A DNA stretch of 64,000 nt from Antedon mediterranea (Eukaryota; Echinodermata; Crinoidea; Comatulida; Antedonidae), in the NCBI RefSeq assembly GCF_964355755.1, contig NC_092675.1:12601312-12665311 (forward strand), written 5' to 3'. The position numbers were made by a program, and so were the translations under genes. The stretch's first letter is position 1; each line of letters starts with the position of its first letter. Shown in pieces: positions 1-11,008 of the stretch. The notes beneath the pieces were generated by a model. It saw nothing but the letters and a program-made list of their open reading frames with translations. It was not told the origin of the DNA and did no database searches.

Positions 1-3
1 AAA

Positions 4-507
4 CGTTTTAGACCATTTTGAGCATTTCGACAAAACTTTTTCACACAAAACACCAAAGTGCTTAGAATAGCTTCAAATCGCATTTGGAGACGTTTTAGAC
101 CAATTTGTGCATTTCGATGAAACTTGATTACACAAAAACATCAAAGTGCTTAAAATCACATTATAAACCGTTTTAGACCATTTTAAGCATTTCGATAACA
201 CTTTTCACACAAAAACATCAAAGAGCACAAAATAGCTTAATATCGTATTTAAAAACGTTTTAGACCATTTTGAGCATTTCGACAAAACTTTTTCACACAA
301 AACACCAAAGTGCTTAGAATAGCTTCAAATCGCATTTGGAGACGTTTTAGACCAATTTGTGCATTTCGATGAAACTTGATTACACAAAAACATCAAAGTG
401 CTTAAAATCACATTATAAACCGTTTTAGACCATTTTGAGCATTTCGATAACACTTTTCACACAAAAACATCAAAGAGCACAAAATAGCTTAATATCGTAT
501 TTAAAAA
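4..507. repeat. 252-bp trimeric higher-order repeat, two tandem copies
   Basis: Three monomer types (87 + 78 + 87 bp) form a 252-bp unit. The unit starts at 4 and again at 256, and the second copy is almost identical. At about 508 the order changes to the 88-bp GTGATTTTCG type, which ends the local trimer array. Confidence 0.9.
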
Positions 508-1714
508 CGTTTTAGACCATTTTGTGATTTTCGAAAAAACTTGTTAACATAAAAACACGAAAGTGCTTAGAATAGCTTCAAATCGCATTTGGAAACGTTT
601 TAGACCATTTTGTGATTTTCGAAAAAAATTGTTAACATAAAAACACCAAAGTGCTTAGAATCACATTATAAACCGTTTTAGACCATTTTGAGCATTTCGA
701 TAACAATTTTCACACAAAAACATCAAAGAGCACAAAATAGCTTAATATCGTATTTAAAAATGTTTTAGACCATTTTGAGCATTTAGATAAAACTTTTTCA
801 CACAAAACACCAAAGTGCTTAGAATAGCTTCAAATCGCATTTGGAGACGTTTTAGACCATTTTGTGATTTTTGAAAAAACTTGTTAACATAAAAACACCA
901 AAGTGTTAGAATAGCTTCAAATCACATTTGGAGACGTTTCAGACCATTTTGTGATTTTCGAAAAAACTTGTTAACATAAAAACACGAAAGTGCTTAGAAT
1001 AGCTTCAAATCGAATTTGGAAACGTTTTAGACCATTTTGTGATTTTCGAAAAAACTTGTTAACATAAAAACACGAAAGTGCTTAGAATAGCTTCAAATCG
1101 CATTTGGAAACGTTTTAGACCATTTTGTGATTTTCGAAAAAACTTGTTAACATAAAAACACGAAAGTGCTTAGAATAGCTTCAAATCGCATTTGGAAACG
1201 TTTTAGACCATTTTGTGATTTTCGAAAAAAATTGTTAACATAAAAACACCAAAGTGTTTAGAATAGCTTCAAATCGCATTTGGAGACGTTTTAGACCAAT
1301 TTGTGATTTTCGAAAAAACTTATCAACATAAAAACACAAAAGGGTTTAGAATAGCTTCAAATCGCATTTGGAAACGTTTTAGACCATTTTGTGATTTTGA
1401 AAAAACTTGTTAACATAAAAACACCAAAGTGCTTAGAATAGCTTCAAATCGCATTTGGAGACGTTTTAGACCATTTTGTGATTTTCGAAAAAACTTGTTA
1501 ACATAAAAACACCAAAGTGCTTAGAATAGCTTCAAATCGTATTTGGAGACGTTTTAGACCATTTTGAGATTTTCGAAAAAACTTGGTTACACAAAAACAT
1601 CAAAGTGCTTAAAATCACATTATAAACCGTTTTAGACCATTTTGAGCATTTCGATAACACTTTTCACACAAAAACATCAAAGAGCACAAAATAGCTTAAT
1701 ATCGTATTTAAAAA

Positions 1715-2470
1715 CGTTTTAGACCATTTTGAGCATTTCGACAAAACTTTTTCACACAAAACACCAAAGTGCTTAGAATAGCTTCAAATCGCATTTGGAG
1801 ACGTTTTAGACCAATTTGTGCATTTCGATGAAACTTGATTACACAAAAACATCAAAGTGCTTAAAATCACATCATAAACCGTTTTAGACCATTTTGAGCA
1901 TTTCGATAACACTTTTCACACAAAAACATCAAAGAGCACAAAATAGCTTAATATCGTATTTAAAAACGTTTTAGACCATTTTGAGCATTTCGACAAAACT
2001 TTTTCACACAAAACACCAAAGTGCTTAGAATACCTTCAAATCGCATTTGGAGACGTTTTAGACCAATTTGTGCATTTCGATGAAACTTGATTACACAAAA
2101 ACATCAAAGTGCTTAAAATCACATTATAAACCGTTTTAGACCATTTTGAGCATTTCGATAACACTTTTCACACAAAAACATCAAAGAGCACAAAATAGCT
2201 TAATATCGTATTTAAAAACGTTTTAGACCATTTTGAGCATTTCGACAAAACTTTTTCACACAAAACACCAAAGTGCTTAGAATAGCTTCAAATCGCATTT
2301 GGAGACGTTTTAGACCAATTTGTGCATTTCAAAGAAACTTGATTACACAAAAACATCAAAGTGCTTAAAATCACATTATAAAACGTTTTAGACCATTTTG
2401 AGCATTTAGACAAAACTTTTTCACCCAAAACACCAAAGTGCTTAGAATAGCTTCAAATCGCATTTGGATA
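1715..2470. repeat. 252-bp trimeric higher-order repeat, three tandem copies
   Basis: The same 87 + 78 + 87 trimer as at the left edge of the window begins at 1715, 1967 and 2219, exactly 252 bp apart. Copy-specific changes exist, such as CATCATAAAC at 1870 instead of CATTATAAAC. Further trimers occur around 16.6-17.1 kb, 20.8-21.3 kb, 23.2-23.6 kb, 24.8-25.3 kb and 30.6-31.1 kb. Confidence 0.85.
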
Positions 2471-5400
2471 CGTTTTAGAACATTTTGTGTTTTTCGAAAA
2501 AAACTGTTAACATAAAAACACCAAAGTGCTTAGAATAGCTTCAAATCGCATTTGGAGACGTTTTAGAACATTTTGTGTTCTTCGAAAAAACCTGTTAACA
2601 TAAAAACACCAAAGTGCTTAGAATAGCTTCAAATCGCATTTGGAGACGTTTTAGACCATTTTGTGATTTTTGAAAAAACTTGTTAACATAAAAACACCAA
2701 AGTGCTTAGAATAGCTTCAAATCACATTTGGAGACGTTTTAGACCATTTTGTGATTTTCGAAAAAACTTGTTAACATAAAAACACAAAAATGCTTAGAAT
2801 AGCTTCAAATCGCATTTGGAAACGTTTTAGACCATTTTGTGATTTTCGAAAAAGATTGTTAACATAAAAACACCAAAGTGCTTAGAATCACAATATAAAC
2901 CGTTTTAGACCATTTTGAGCATTTCGATAACAATTTTCACACAAAAACATCAAAGAGCACAAAATAGCCTAATATCGTATTTAAAAATGTTTTAGACCAT
3001 TTTGAGCATTTAGATAAAACTTTTTCACACAAAACACCAAAGTGCTTAGAATAGCTTCAAATCGCATTTGGAGACGGTTTAGACCATTTTGTGATTTTGA
3101 AAAAACTTGTTAACATAAAAACACCAAAGTGCTTAGAATAGCTTCAAATCGCATTTGGAGACGTTTTAGACCATTTTGTGATTTTCGAAAAAACTTGTTA
3201 ACATAAAAACACCAAAGTGCTTAGAATAGCTTCAAATCGTATTTGGAGACGTTTTAGACCATTTAGAGATTTTCGAAAAAACTTGGTTACACAAAAACAT
3301 CAAAGTGCTTAAAATCACATTATAAACCGTTTTAGACCATTTTGAACATTTCGATAACACTTTTCACACAAAAACATCAAAGAGCACAAAATAGCTTAAT
3401 ATCGTATTTAAAAACGTTTTAGACCATTTTGAGCATTTCGACAAAACTTTTTCACACAAAACACCAAAGTGCTTAAAATAGCTTCAAATCGCATTTGGAG
3501 ACGTTTTAGACCAATTTGTGCATTTCGATGAAACTTGATTACACAAAAACATCAACGTGCTTAAAATCACATTATAAACCGTTTTAGACCATTTTGAGCA
3601 TTTCGATAACACTTTTCACACAAAAACATCAAAGAGCACAAAATAGCTTAATATCGTATTTAAAAACGTTTTAGACCATTTTGAGCATTTAGACAAAACT
3701 TTTTCACACAAAACACCAAAGTGCTTAGAATAGCTTCAAATCGCATTTGGAGACGTTTTAGACCATTTTGTGCATTTCGATGAAACTTGGTTACACAAAA
3801 ACATCAAAGTGCTTAAAATCACATTATAAATCGTTTTAGACCATTTTGAGCATTTTGACAAAACTTTTTCACACAAAATATCAAAGGGCTTAGAATAGCT
3901 TCAAATCGCATTTGGAGACGTTTTAGACCATTTTGTGATTTTCGAAAAAACTTTTTAACATAAAAACACCAAAGTGCTTAGAATAGCTTCAAATCACATT
4001 TGGAGACGTTTTAGACCATTTTGTGATTTTCGAAAAAACTTGTTAACATAAAAACACGAAAGTGCTTAGAATGGCTTCAAATCGCATTTGGAAACGTTTT
4101 AGACCATTTTGTGATTTTCGAAAAAAATTGTTAACATAAAAACACCAAAGTGCTTAGAATCACATTATAAACCGTTTTAGACCATTTTGAGCATTTCGAT
4201 AACAATTTTCACACAAAAACATCAAAGAGCACAAAATAGCTTAATATCGTATTTAAAAATGTTTTAGACCATTTTGAGCATTTAGATAAAACTTTTTCAC
4301 ACAAAACACCAAAGTGCTTAGAATAGCTTCAAATCGTATTTGGAGACGTTTTAGACCATTTTGTGATTTTTGAAAAAACTTGTTAACATAAAAACACCAA
4401 AGTGCTTAGAATAGCTTCAAATCACATTTGGAGACGTTTTAGACCATTTTGTGATTTTCGAAAAAACTTGTTAACATAAAAACACGAAAGTGCTTAGAAT
4501 AGCTTCAAATCGCATTTGGAAACGTTTTAGACCATTTTGTAATTTTCGAAAAAACTTGTTAACATAAAAACACGAAAGTGCTTAGAATAGCTTCAAATCG
4601 CATTTTGAAACGTTTTAGACCATTTTGTGATTTTCGAAAAAATTGTTAACATAAAAACACCAAAGTGTTTAGAATAGCTTCAAATCGCATTTGGAGACGT
4701 TTTAGACCAATTTGTGATTTTCGAAAAAACTTATCAACATAAAAACACCAAAGGGTTTAGAATAGCTTCAAATCGCATTTGGAGACGTTTTAGACCATTT
4801 TGTGATTTTGAAAAAACTTGTTAACATAAAAACACCTAAGTGCTTAGAATAGCTTCAAATCGCATTTGGAGACGTTTTAGACCATTTTGTGATTTTCTAA
4901 AAAAATTGTTAACATAAAAACACCAAAGTGCTTAGAATAGCTTCAAATCGTATTTGGAGACGTTTTAGACCATTTTGAGATTTTCGAAAAAACTTGGTTA
5001 CACAAAAACATCAAAGTGCTTAAAATCACATTATAAACCGTTTTAGACCATTTTGAGCATTTCGATAAAACTTTTTCACACAAAACACCAAAGTGCTTAG
5101 AATAGCTTCAAATCACATTTGGAGACGTTTTAGACCATTTTGTGATTTTCGAAAAAACTTGTTAACATAAAAACACGAAAGTGCTTAGAATAGCTTCAAA
5201 TCGCATTTGGAAACGTTTTAGACCATTTTGTGATTTTCGAAAAAGATTGTTAACATAAAAACACCAAAGTGCTTAGAATCACAATATAAACCGCTTTAGA
5301 CCATTTTGAGCATTTCGATGAAACTTGATTACACAAAAACATCAAAGTGCTTAAAATCACATTATAAACCGTTTTAGACCATTTTGAGCATTTCGATAAC

Positions 5401-8400
5401 ACTTTTCACACAAAAACATCAAAGAGCACAAAATAGCTTAATATCGTATTTAAAAACGTTTTAGACCATTTTGAGCATTTAGACAAAACTTTTTCACACA
5501 AAACACCAAAGTGCTTAGAATAGCTTCAAATCGCATTTGGAGACGTTTTAGAACATTTTGTGTTCTTCGAAAAAACCTGTTAACATAAAAACACCAATGT
5601 GCTTAGAATAGCTTCAAATCGCATTTGGAGACGTTTTAGACCATTTTGTGATTTTTGAAAAAAATTGTTAACATAAAAACACCAAAGTGCTTAGAATAGC
5701 TTCAAATCACATTTGGAGACGTTTTAGACCATTTTGTGATTTTCGAAAAAACTTGTTAACATAAAAACACGAAAGTGCTTAGAATAGCTTCAAATCGCAT
5801 TTGGAAACGTTTTAGACCATTTTGTGATTTTCGAAAAAGATTGTTAACATAAAAACACCAAAGTGCTTAGAATCACAATATAAACCGCTTTAGACCATTT
5901 TGAGCATTTCGATAAAAATTTTCACACAAAAACATCAAAGAGCACAAAATAGCTTAATATCGTATTTAAAAATGTTTTAGACCATTTTGAGCATTTAGGT
6001 AAAACTTTTTCACACAAAACACCAAAGTGCTTAGAATAGCTTCAAATCGCATTTGGAGACGGTTTAGACCATTTTGTGATTTTGAAAAAACTTGTTAACA
6101 TAAAAACACCAAAGTGCTTAGAATAGCTTCAAATCGCATTTGGAGACGTTTTAGACCATTTTGTGATTTTCGAAAAAACTTGTTAACATAAAAACACCAA
6201 AGTGCTTAGATTAGCTTCAAATCGTATTTGGAGACGTTTTAGACCATTTTGAGATTTTCGAAAAAACTTGGTTACACAAAAACATCAAAGTGCTTAAAAT
6301 CACATTATAAACCGTTTTAGACCATTTTGAACATTTCGATAACACTTTTCACACAAAAACATCAAAGAGCACAAAATAGCTTAATATCGTATTTAAAAAC
6401 GTTTTAGACCATTTTGAGCATTTCGACAAAACTTTTTCACACAAAAAACCAAAGTGCTTAGAATAGCTTCAAATCGCATTTGGAGACGTTTTAGACCAAT
6501 TTGTGCATTTCGATGAAACTTGATTACACAAAAACATCAACGTGCTTAAAATCACATTATAAACCGTTTTAGACCATTTTGAGCATTTCGATAACACTTT
6601 TCACACAAAAACATCAAAGAGCACAAAATAGCTTAATATCGTATTTAAAAACGTTTTAGACCATTTTGAGCATTTAGACAAAACTTTTTCACACAAAACA
6701 CCAAAGTGCTTAGAATAGCTTCAAATCGCATTTGGAGACGTTTTAGACCATTTTGTGCATTTCGATGAAACTTGGTTACACAAAAACATCAAAGTGCTTA
6801 AAATCACATTATAAATCGTTTTAGACCATTTTGAGCATTTCGACAAAACTTTTTCACACAAAATATCAAAGGGCTTAGAATAGCTTCAAATCGCATTTGG
6901 AGACGTTTTAGACCATTTTGTGATTTTCGAAAAAACTTTTTAACATAAAAACACCAAAGTGCTTAGAATAGCTTCAAATCACATTTGGAGACGTTTTAGA
7001 CCATTTTGTGATTTTCGAAAAAACTTGTTAACATAAAAACACGAAAGTGCTTAGAATAGCTTCAAATCGCATTTGGAAACGTTTTAGACCATTTTGTGAT
7101 TTTCGAAAAAAATTGTTAACATAAAAACACCAAAGTGCTTAGAATCACATTATAAACCGTTTTAGACCATTTTGAGCATTTCGATAACAATTTTCACACA
7201 AAAACATCAAAGAGCACAAAATAGCTTAATATCGTATTTAAAAATGTTTTAGACCATTTTGAGCATTTAGATAAAACTTTTTCACACAAAACACCAAAGT
7301 GCTTAGAATAGCTTCAAATCGTATTTGGAGACGTTTTAGACCATTTTGTGATTTTTGAAAAAACTTGTTAACATAAAAACACCAAAGGGCTTAGAATAGC
7401 TTCAAATCACATTTGGAGACGTTTTAGACCATTTTGTGATTTTCGAAAAAACTTGTTAACATAAAAACACGAAAGTGCTTAGAATAGCTTCAAATCGCAT
7501 TTGGAAACGTTTTAGACCATTTTGTGATTTTCGAAAAAACTTGTTAACATAAAAACACGAAAGTGCTTAGAATAGCTTCAAATCGCATTTGGAAACGTTT
7601 TAGACCATTTTGTGATTTTCGAAAAAAATTGTTAACATAAAAACACCAAAGTGTTTAGAATAGCTTCAAATCGCATTTGGAGACGTTTTAGACCAATTTG
7701 TGATTTTCGAAAAAACTTATCAACATAAAAACACCAAAGGGTTTAGAATAGCTTCAAATCGCATTTGGAGACGTTTTAGACCATTTTGTGATTTTCGAAA
7801 AAAATTGTTAACATAAAAACACCAAAGTGCTTAAAATAGCTTCAAATCGCATTTGGAGACGTTTTAGACCATTTTGTGATTTTCGAAAAAAATTGTTAAC
7901 ATAAAAACACCAAAGTGCTTAGAATAGCTTCAAATCGTATTTGGAGACGTTTTAGACCATTTTAAGATTTTCGAAAAAACTTGGTTACACAAAAACATCA
8001 AAGTGCTTAAAATCACATTATAAACCGTTTTAGACCATTTTGAGCATTTCGATAACACTTTTCACACAAAAACATCAAAGAGCACAAAATAGCTTAATAT
8101 CGTATTTAAAAACGTTTTAGACCATTTTGAGCATTTCGACAAAACTTTTTCACACAAAACACCAAAGTGCTTAGAATAGCTTCAAATCGCATTTGGAGAC
8201 GTTTTAGACCAATTTGTGCATTTCGATGAAACTTGATTACACAAAAACATCAAAGTGCTTAAAATCACATCATAAACCGTTTTAGACCATTTTGAGCATT
8301 TCGATAACACTTTTCACACAAAAACATCAAAGAGCACAAAATAGCTTAATATCGTATTTAAAAACGTTTTAGACCATTTTGAGCATTTCGACAAAACTTT

Positions 8401-8715
8401 TTCACACAAAACACCAAAGTGTATAGAATAGCTTCAAATCGCATTTGGAGACGTTTTAGACCAATTTGTGCATTTCGATGAAACTTGATTACACAAAAAC
8501 ATCAAAGTGCTTAAAATCACATTATAAACCGTTTTAGACCATTTTGAGCATTTCGATAACACTTTTCACACAAAAACATCAAAGAGCACAAAATAGCTTA
8601 ATATCGTATTTAAAAACGTTTTAGACCATTTTGAGCATTTAGACAAAACTTTTTCACACAAAACACCAAAGAATAGCTTCAAATCGCATTTGGAGACGTT
8701 TTAGACCATTTTGTG

Positions 8716-9131
8716 TTACGCTAGCGACCGGACAGGACAACAAACAAACACAGATAAACCATCATTGGATGGAAATGTCATTTATTCAAATGACGAATAT
8801 TAAAACGTGTATATTGGTAAAACATAGATGACATATCACTTCTAGTATAAAACTTAATTATATTACATAATATAAAATGGGTCACGCCCTATACGTTATG
8901 TCATCTGAAACATAAATCAAATTCTGCATAACGGATATCAGTTATCAGAATATTTAAACAAAGTATAAATCAAAGTATTAAACTCTACTTACTAAACAGT
9001 ACTTAATATTAGGTTAACAAATTTGACTTAAGCATCAAATATATACATCTATAAATCTACTTGAGTCTGATTAAAATACAATAAAATATGAAATTGGCTG
9101 TATATAAGACATGAGTCTGGGTGTCAGCGCC
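8716..9131 (-). repeat. Split direct repeat B2 (3' terminal copy)
   Basis: 416 bp, matching 9384-9799 with two differences seen (near 8746 and 8932). In element orientation it is the 3' end, finishing with CGCTAGCGTAA next to the CACAAA core. It includes an AATAAA on the minus strand about 65 bp before the end. Confidence 0.95.
8781..8786 (-). promoter_or_regulatory. Candidate polyadenylation signal of the retrotransposon (B2 copy)
   Basis: The minus strand reads AATAAA here, 65 bp inside the 3' end of the element, a suitable position for the end of the genomic RNA. The same hexamer is at 9449-9454 in B1, so transcripts could also end early there. Motif only. Confidence 0.4.
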
Positions 9132-9172
9132 CAGCCAAAGCAAAACGGGGGAAGAATGGGGTGGTCGGAGGG
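9132..9172. other. Unique linker between A2 and B2
   Basis: About 41 bp, G-rich on the plus strand, found only here and not beside the other repeat copies. It separates the internal A2 copy from the 3' terminal B2 copy. Confidence 0.7.
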
Positions 9173-9383
9173 AAATTGAGTTTTGACGCAGGACGTAGGT
9201 TTAGTCTTAATTAAAACAAAGGAGAGGATTAAACCACATGCGCCGCCGCTTATAAAGCCCTTCCAGCGATATGTTATGCATGACTTGGCAAATGAAACAC
9301 CCTCTATCAGGAATTACAATTATACCTGTCTGCTAAGTGACACAAAACTATTTTCCTATATGCTTCGGAAAATTCTCTTTGTG
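9173..9383 (-). repeat. Split direct repeat A2 (internal copy)
   Basis: 211 bp, matching 14948-15158 with one difference seen (near 9262, TTCC versus CTCC). It directly abuts B1 at 9383/9384. The joint is the same sequence that would form if the two outer ends of the element were ligated, as the circular-intermediate model for this group requires. It carries a second copy of the TATA-like promoter box near 9249-9256. Confidence 0.95.
9378..9383. other. Internal crossover core TTTGTG (B1/A2 joint)
   Basis: The six bases TTTGTG at the B1/A2 joint are the same as those at both outer boundaries (8710-8715 and 15153-15158) and as those in the intact satellite monomer. This fits a recombinase core shared by circle and target. 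Confidence 0.7.
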
Positions 9384-9799
9384 TTACGCTAGCGACCGGA
9401 CAGGACAACAAAGAAACACAGATAAACCATCATTGGATGGAAATGTCATTTATTCAAATGACGAATATTAAAACGTGTATATTGGTAAAACATAGATGAC
9501 ATATCACTTCTAGTATAAAACTTAATTATATTACATAATATAAAATGGGTCACGCCCTATACGTTATGTCATCTGAAACATAAATCAAATACTGCATAAC
9601 GGATATCAGTTATCAGAATATTTAAACAAAGTATAAATCAAAGTATTAAACTCTACTTACTAAACAGTACTTAATATTAGGTTAACAAATTTGACTTAAG
9701 CATCAAATATATACATCTATAAATCTACTTGAGTCTGATTAAAATACAATAAAATATGAAATTGGCTGTATATAAGACATGAGTCTGGGTGTCAGCGCC
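9384..9799 (-). repeat. Split direct repeat B1 (internal copy)
   Basis: 416 bp copy of 8716-9131. In element orientation it follows the recombinase ORF, whose stop lies 60 bp before the repeat. Together with A2 it forms the internal B1-A2 block. Confidence 0.95.
9449..9454 (-). promoter_or_regulatory. Candidate polyadenylation signal (B1 copy)
   Basis: AATAAA on the minus strand at the same offset (65 bp) in B1 as the one in B2. It could terminate transcripts just after the recombinase ORF. Motif only. Confidence 0.3.
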
Positions 9800-9858
9800 A
9801 AAAACCCAGCCTTGGATGGGTTCCCACCCAGACCAAACAGAAACCACGGACCTGCCCC

Positions 9859-10821
9859 TTATGAACTGAACGATGAAATACGAATGTATTTCTTGAAAAC
9901 AGAAGATTTCCATCTCCCAAATTGTTGAATGAGGCTATCTGACATGCCTAATGACGCAGCATGTGTTGCTGCCCCAATACGAAAACTGTGGCCCTTGTAA
10001 TGGCTCGGATTCAACCCAATAAACGACACTGCCGCTCTCAGCCGGCACGACACAAATTGTTGTGTAACCGCCTTGCCATCAAGGTGCTGAAACAAGGGAC
10101 CTGTGGACTGTTGGCAATGTGCGAGGTAGTTTGTTAGTGCGGCTACTGGGCAGTACTTTTCTCTAACCCATGGTGCAAATGATACCGAAACGGGGGGTTT
10201 TCCAACTCCAGTTTTGTGGTGTCGTATTATGATTAAGGCCCCAGTTTCGTTCAGAGTTAAATCGTTGCGCTGTACTACGTTCGAATCTTTGGCTTTAGAT
10301 GCCAATTCTCCGAGTCGAAAAAACCCCTGAAACGCTGTAAGAAATAATCCTTCAAGTAACAAACGATGGGGTAGTAATGGTTCTATAAACTGCAATGCAT
10401 CGAGTAGCCTAATCAAGATCCCTTTTGTTATGGGAAGCCGAGAGTCCACTTTTGCCGCCCTAGAATGAATTCCGCGGATAATTTTTTGAACGAGGAAAAA
10501 CCCGCTAGGATCCGGTAGGCCTACTAACTTGTGTACGAACGAGATTGCAGACATATGCGAGGAAATTGTTCCCGGTGCCAGACCTTTGTCAAATAAATGA
10601 GACAGGAAATTACAAATTGTACCTACATTAAGTGGTAAGGGTACTCGTTTTCCTGACCAGGATGCCAACAGTTGCAGACTACGTCTGTAAGCCTTTCTGG
10701 TGGCTGGTGCGAGGGAGGATTCGATTAAGGAGACCGCTGTCGGTGTCAGAGTGGGATTGGCTGCTCCTTGCTGTGGGTCTATGGAGAAGCCTGTAAAATA
10801 AACTATACAAATAAATCTTGT
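9859..10821 (-). CDS. Tyrosine recombinase (integrase) of the Ngaro-like element
   Basis: Likely inserts the circular cDNA by site-specific strand exchange. Counting from the TTG codon at 10668 (269 residues to the stop), the catalytic set is complete: R118 in FRLGE, K152 in HHKTG, H227 and R230 in GHSFR, W253 in GRW, and the nucleophile Y261. The last part is followed by only eight residues. The open frame really extends upstream to 10821, after a stop at 10822-10824. The extra residues include a convincing core-binding start (IESSLAPATRKAYRRSL), so the TTG at 10668 is not the true start. There is no ATG in that extension; the first in-frame ATG is inside the N-terminal domain. A good splice acceptor (TTTATTTTACAG on the minus strand, ending at 10791) suggests that the real N-terminus comes from a spliced exon. 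Downstream lies B1. Confidence 0.93.
   Translation of the reverse strand, partial: TRFICIVYFTGFSIDPQQGAANPTLTPTAVSLIESSLAPATRKAYRRSLQLLASWSGKRVPLPLNVGTICNFLSHLFDKGLAPGTISSHMSAISFVHKLVGLPDPSGFFLVQKIIRGIHSRAAKVDSRLPITKGILIRLLDALQFIEPLLPHRLLLEGLFLTAFQGFFRLGELASKAKDSNVVQRNDLTLNETGALIIIRHHKTGVGKPPVSVSFAPWVREKYCPVAALTNYLAHCQQSTGPLFQHLDGKAVTQQFVSCRLRAAVSFIGLNPSHYKGHSFRIGAATHAASLGMSDSLIQQFGRWKSSVFKKYIRISSFSS
10780..10805 (-). promoter_or_regulatory. Candidate splice acceptor before the recombinase domain
   Basis: The minus strand reads TTTATTTTACAG then GCTTCTCC. The AG ends at 10791, inside the ATG-less open frame of the recombinase and just before recognisable domain sequence. A candidate donor, GTAAGT, lies in the leader at 14829-14824. 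Sequence motif only. Confidence 0.45.
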
Positions 10822-10840
10822 TTAACGTAAGTAAGTTATT

Positions 10841-11008
10841 GAAGCAGCTCCCGGCTGGACTTCAGGTTTTGTGCAAAGTAATTTAGAAGCAGCCCAAGCT
10901 GGACTTCATCGTTCGTGACCGAGTACTTAGAAGCAGCCCAAGCTGAACTTTTCGTACTGCATAATGATTCCAGACCATTTAAATGTGAAGCAGCTCATGC
11001 TGTACTTC
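10841..11008 (-). repeat. Four short hairpin repeats between pol and recombinase
   Basis: Repeats of about 22 bp at 10841-10863, 10886-10907, 10930-10950 and 10987-11008, spaced 45, 44 and 57 bp. The plus-strand consensus begins GAAGCAGC and ends GCTG-GA-CTTC. In RNA of either sense GAAG pairs with CUUC and CAGC with GCUG, giving an imperfect stem with a 2-nt bulge and a short loop. The last copy overlaps the 3' end of the pol ORF; the others fill the pol-recombinase gap. Function unknown. Confidence 0.75.

Larger units (their letters stand above)
1..8715. repeat. Satellite DNA block A (78-88 bp monomers)
   Basis: Head-to-tail monomers, each starting at or near CGTTTTAGACC. Four main types are visible. 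An 88-bp type carries GTGATTTTCGAAAAAACTTG and ends ATTTGGAGA or ATTTGGAAA. An 87-bp type carries GAGCATTTCGACAAAACTTT. A 78-bp type carries GTGCATTTCGATGAAACTTG and ends CACATTATAAAC. An 87-bp type carries GAGCATTTCGATAACACTTT and ends CGTATTTAAAAA. Tails between types are recognisably related, so all derive from one ancestral unit. A diagnostic AAAATATC variant at 3875 and 6860 gives a higher-order period of about 2985 bp here. No coding potential is seen. The block ends at the TTTGTG where the retrotransposon is inserted. Confidence 0.97.

Noticed and set aside
3770-3800. CENP-B-box-like word TTCGATGAAACTTGG in some monomers
   Set aside because: Matches only 7 of the 9 required CENP-B positions and lacks the CGGG core; too weak to call.
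1-8715. CRISPR-like array (regular repeats, GTTTTAGA words)
   Set aside because: There are no unique spacers: whole 78-88-bp units repeat throughout, and the context is eukaryotic with no cas genes.
9183-9392. Small plus-strand frame, also at 14958-15179
   Set aside because: Exists twice only because A1 and A2 are the same repeat. It is antisense to the element, and the two copies end in different flanking sequence.
9725-9913. 62-codon minus-strand frame at the recombinase/B1 boundary
   Set aside because: Overlaps the end of the recombinase in another frame and runs into the repeat. No motif.
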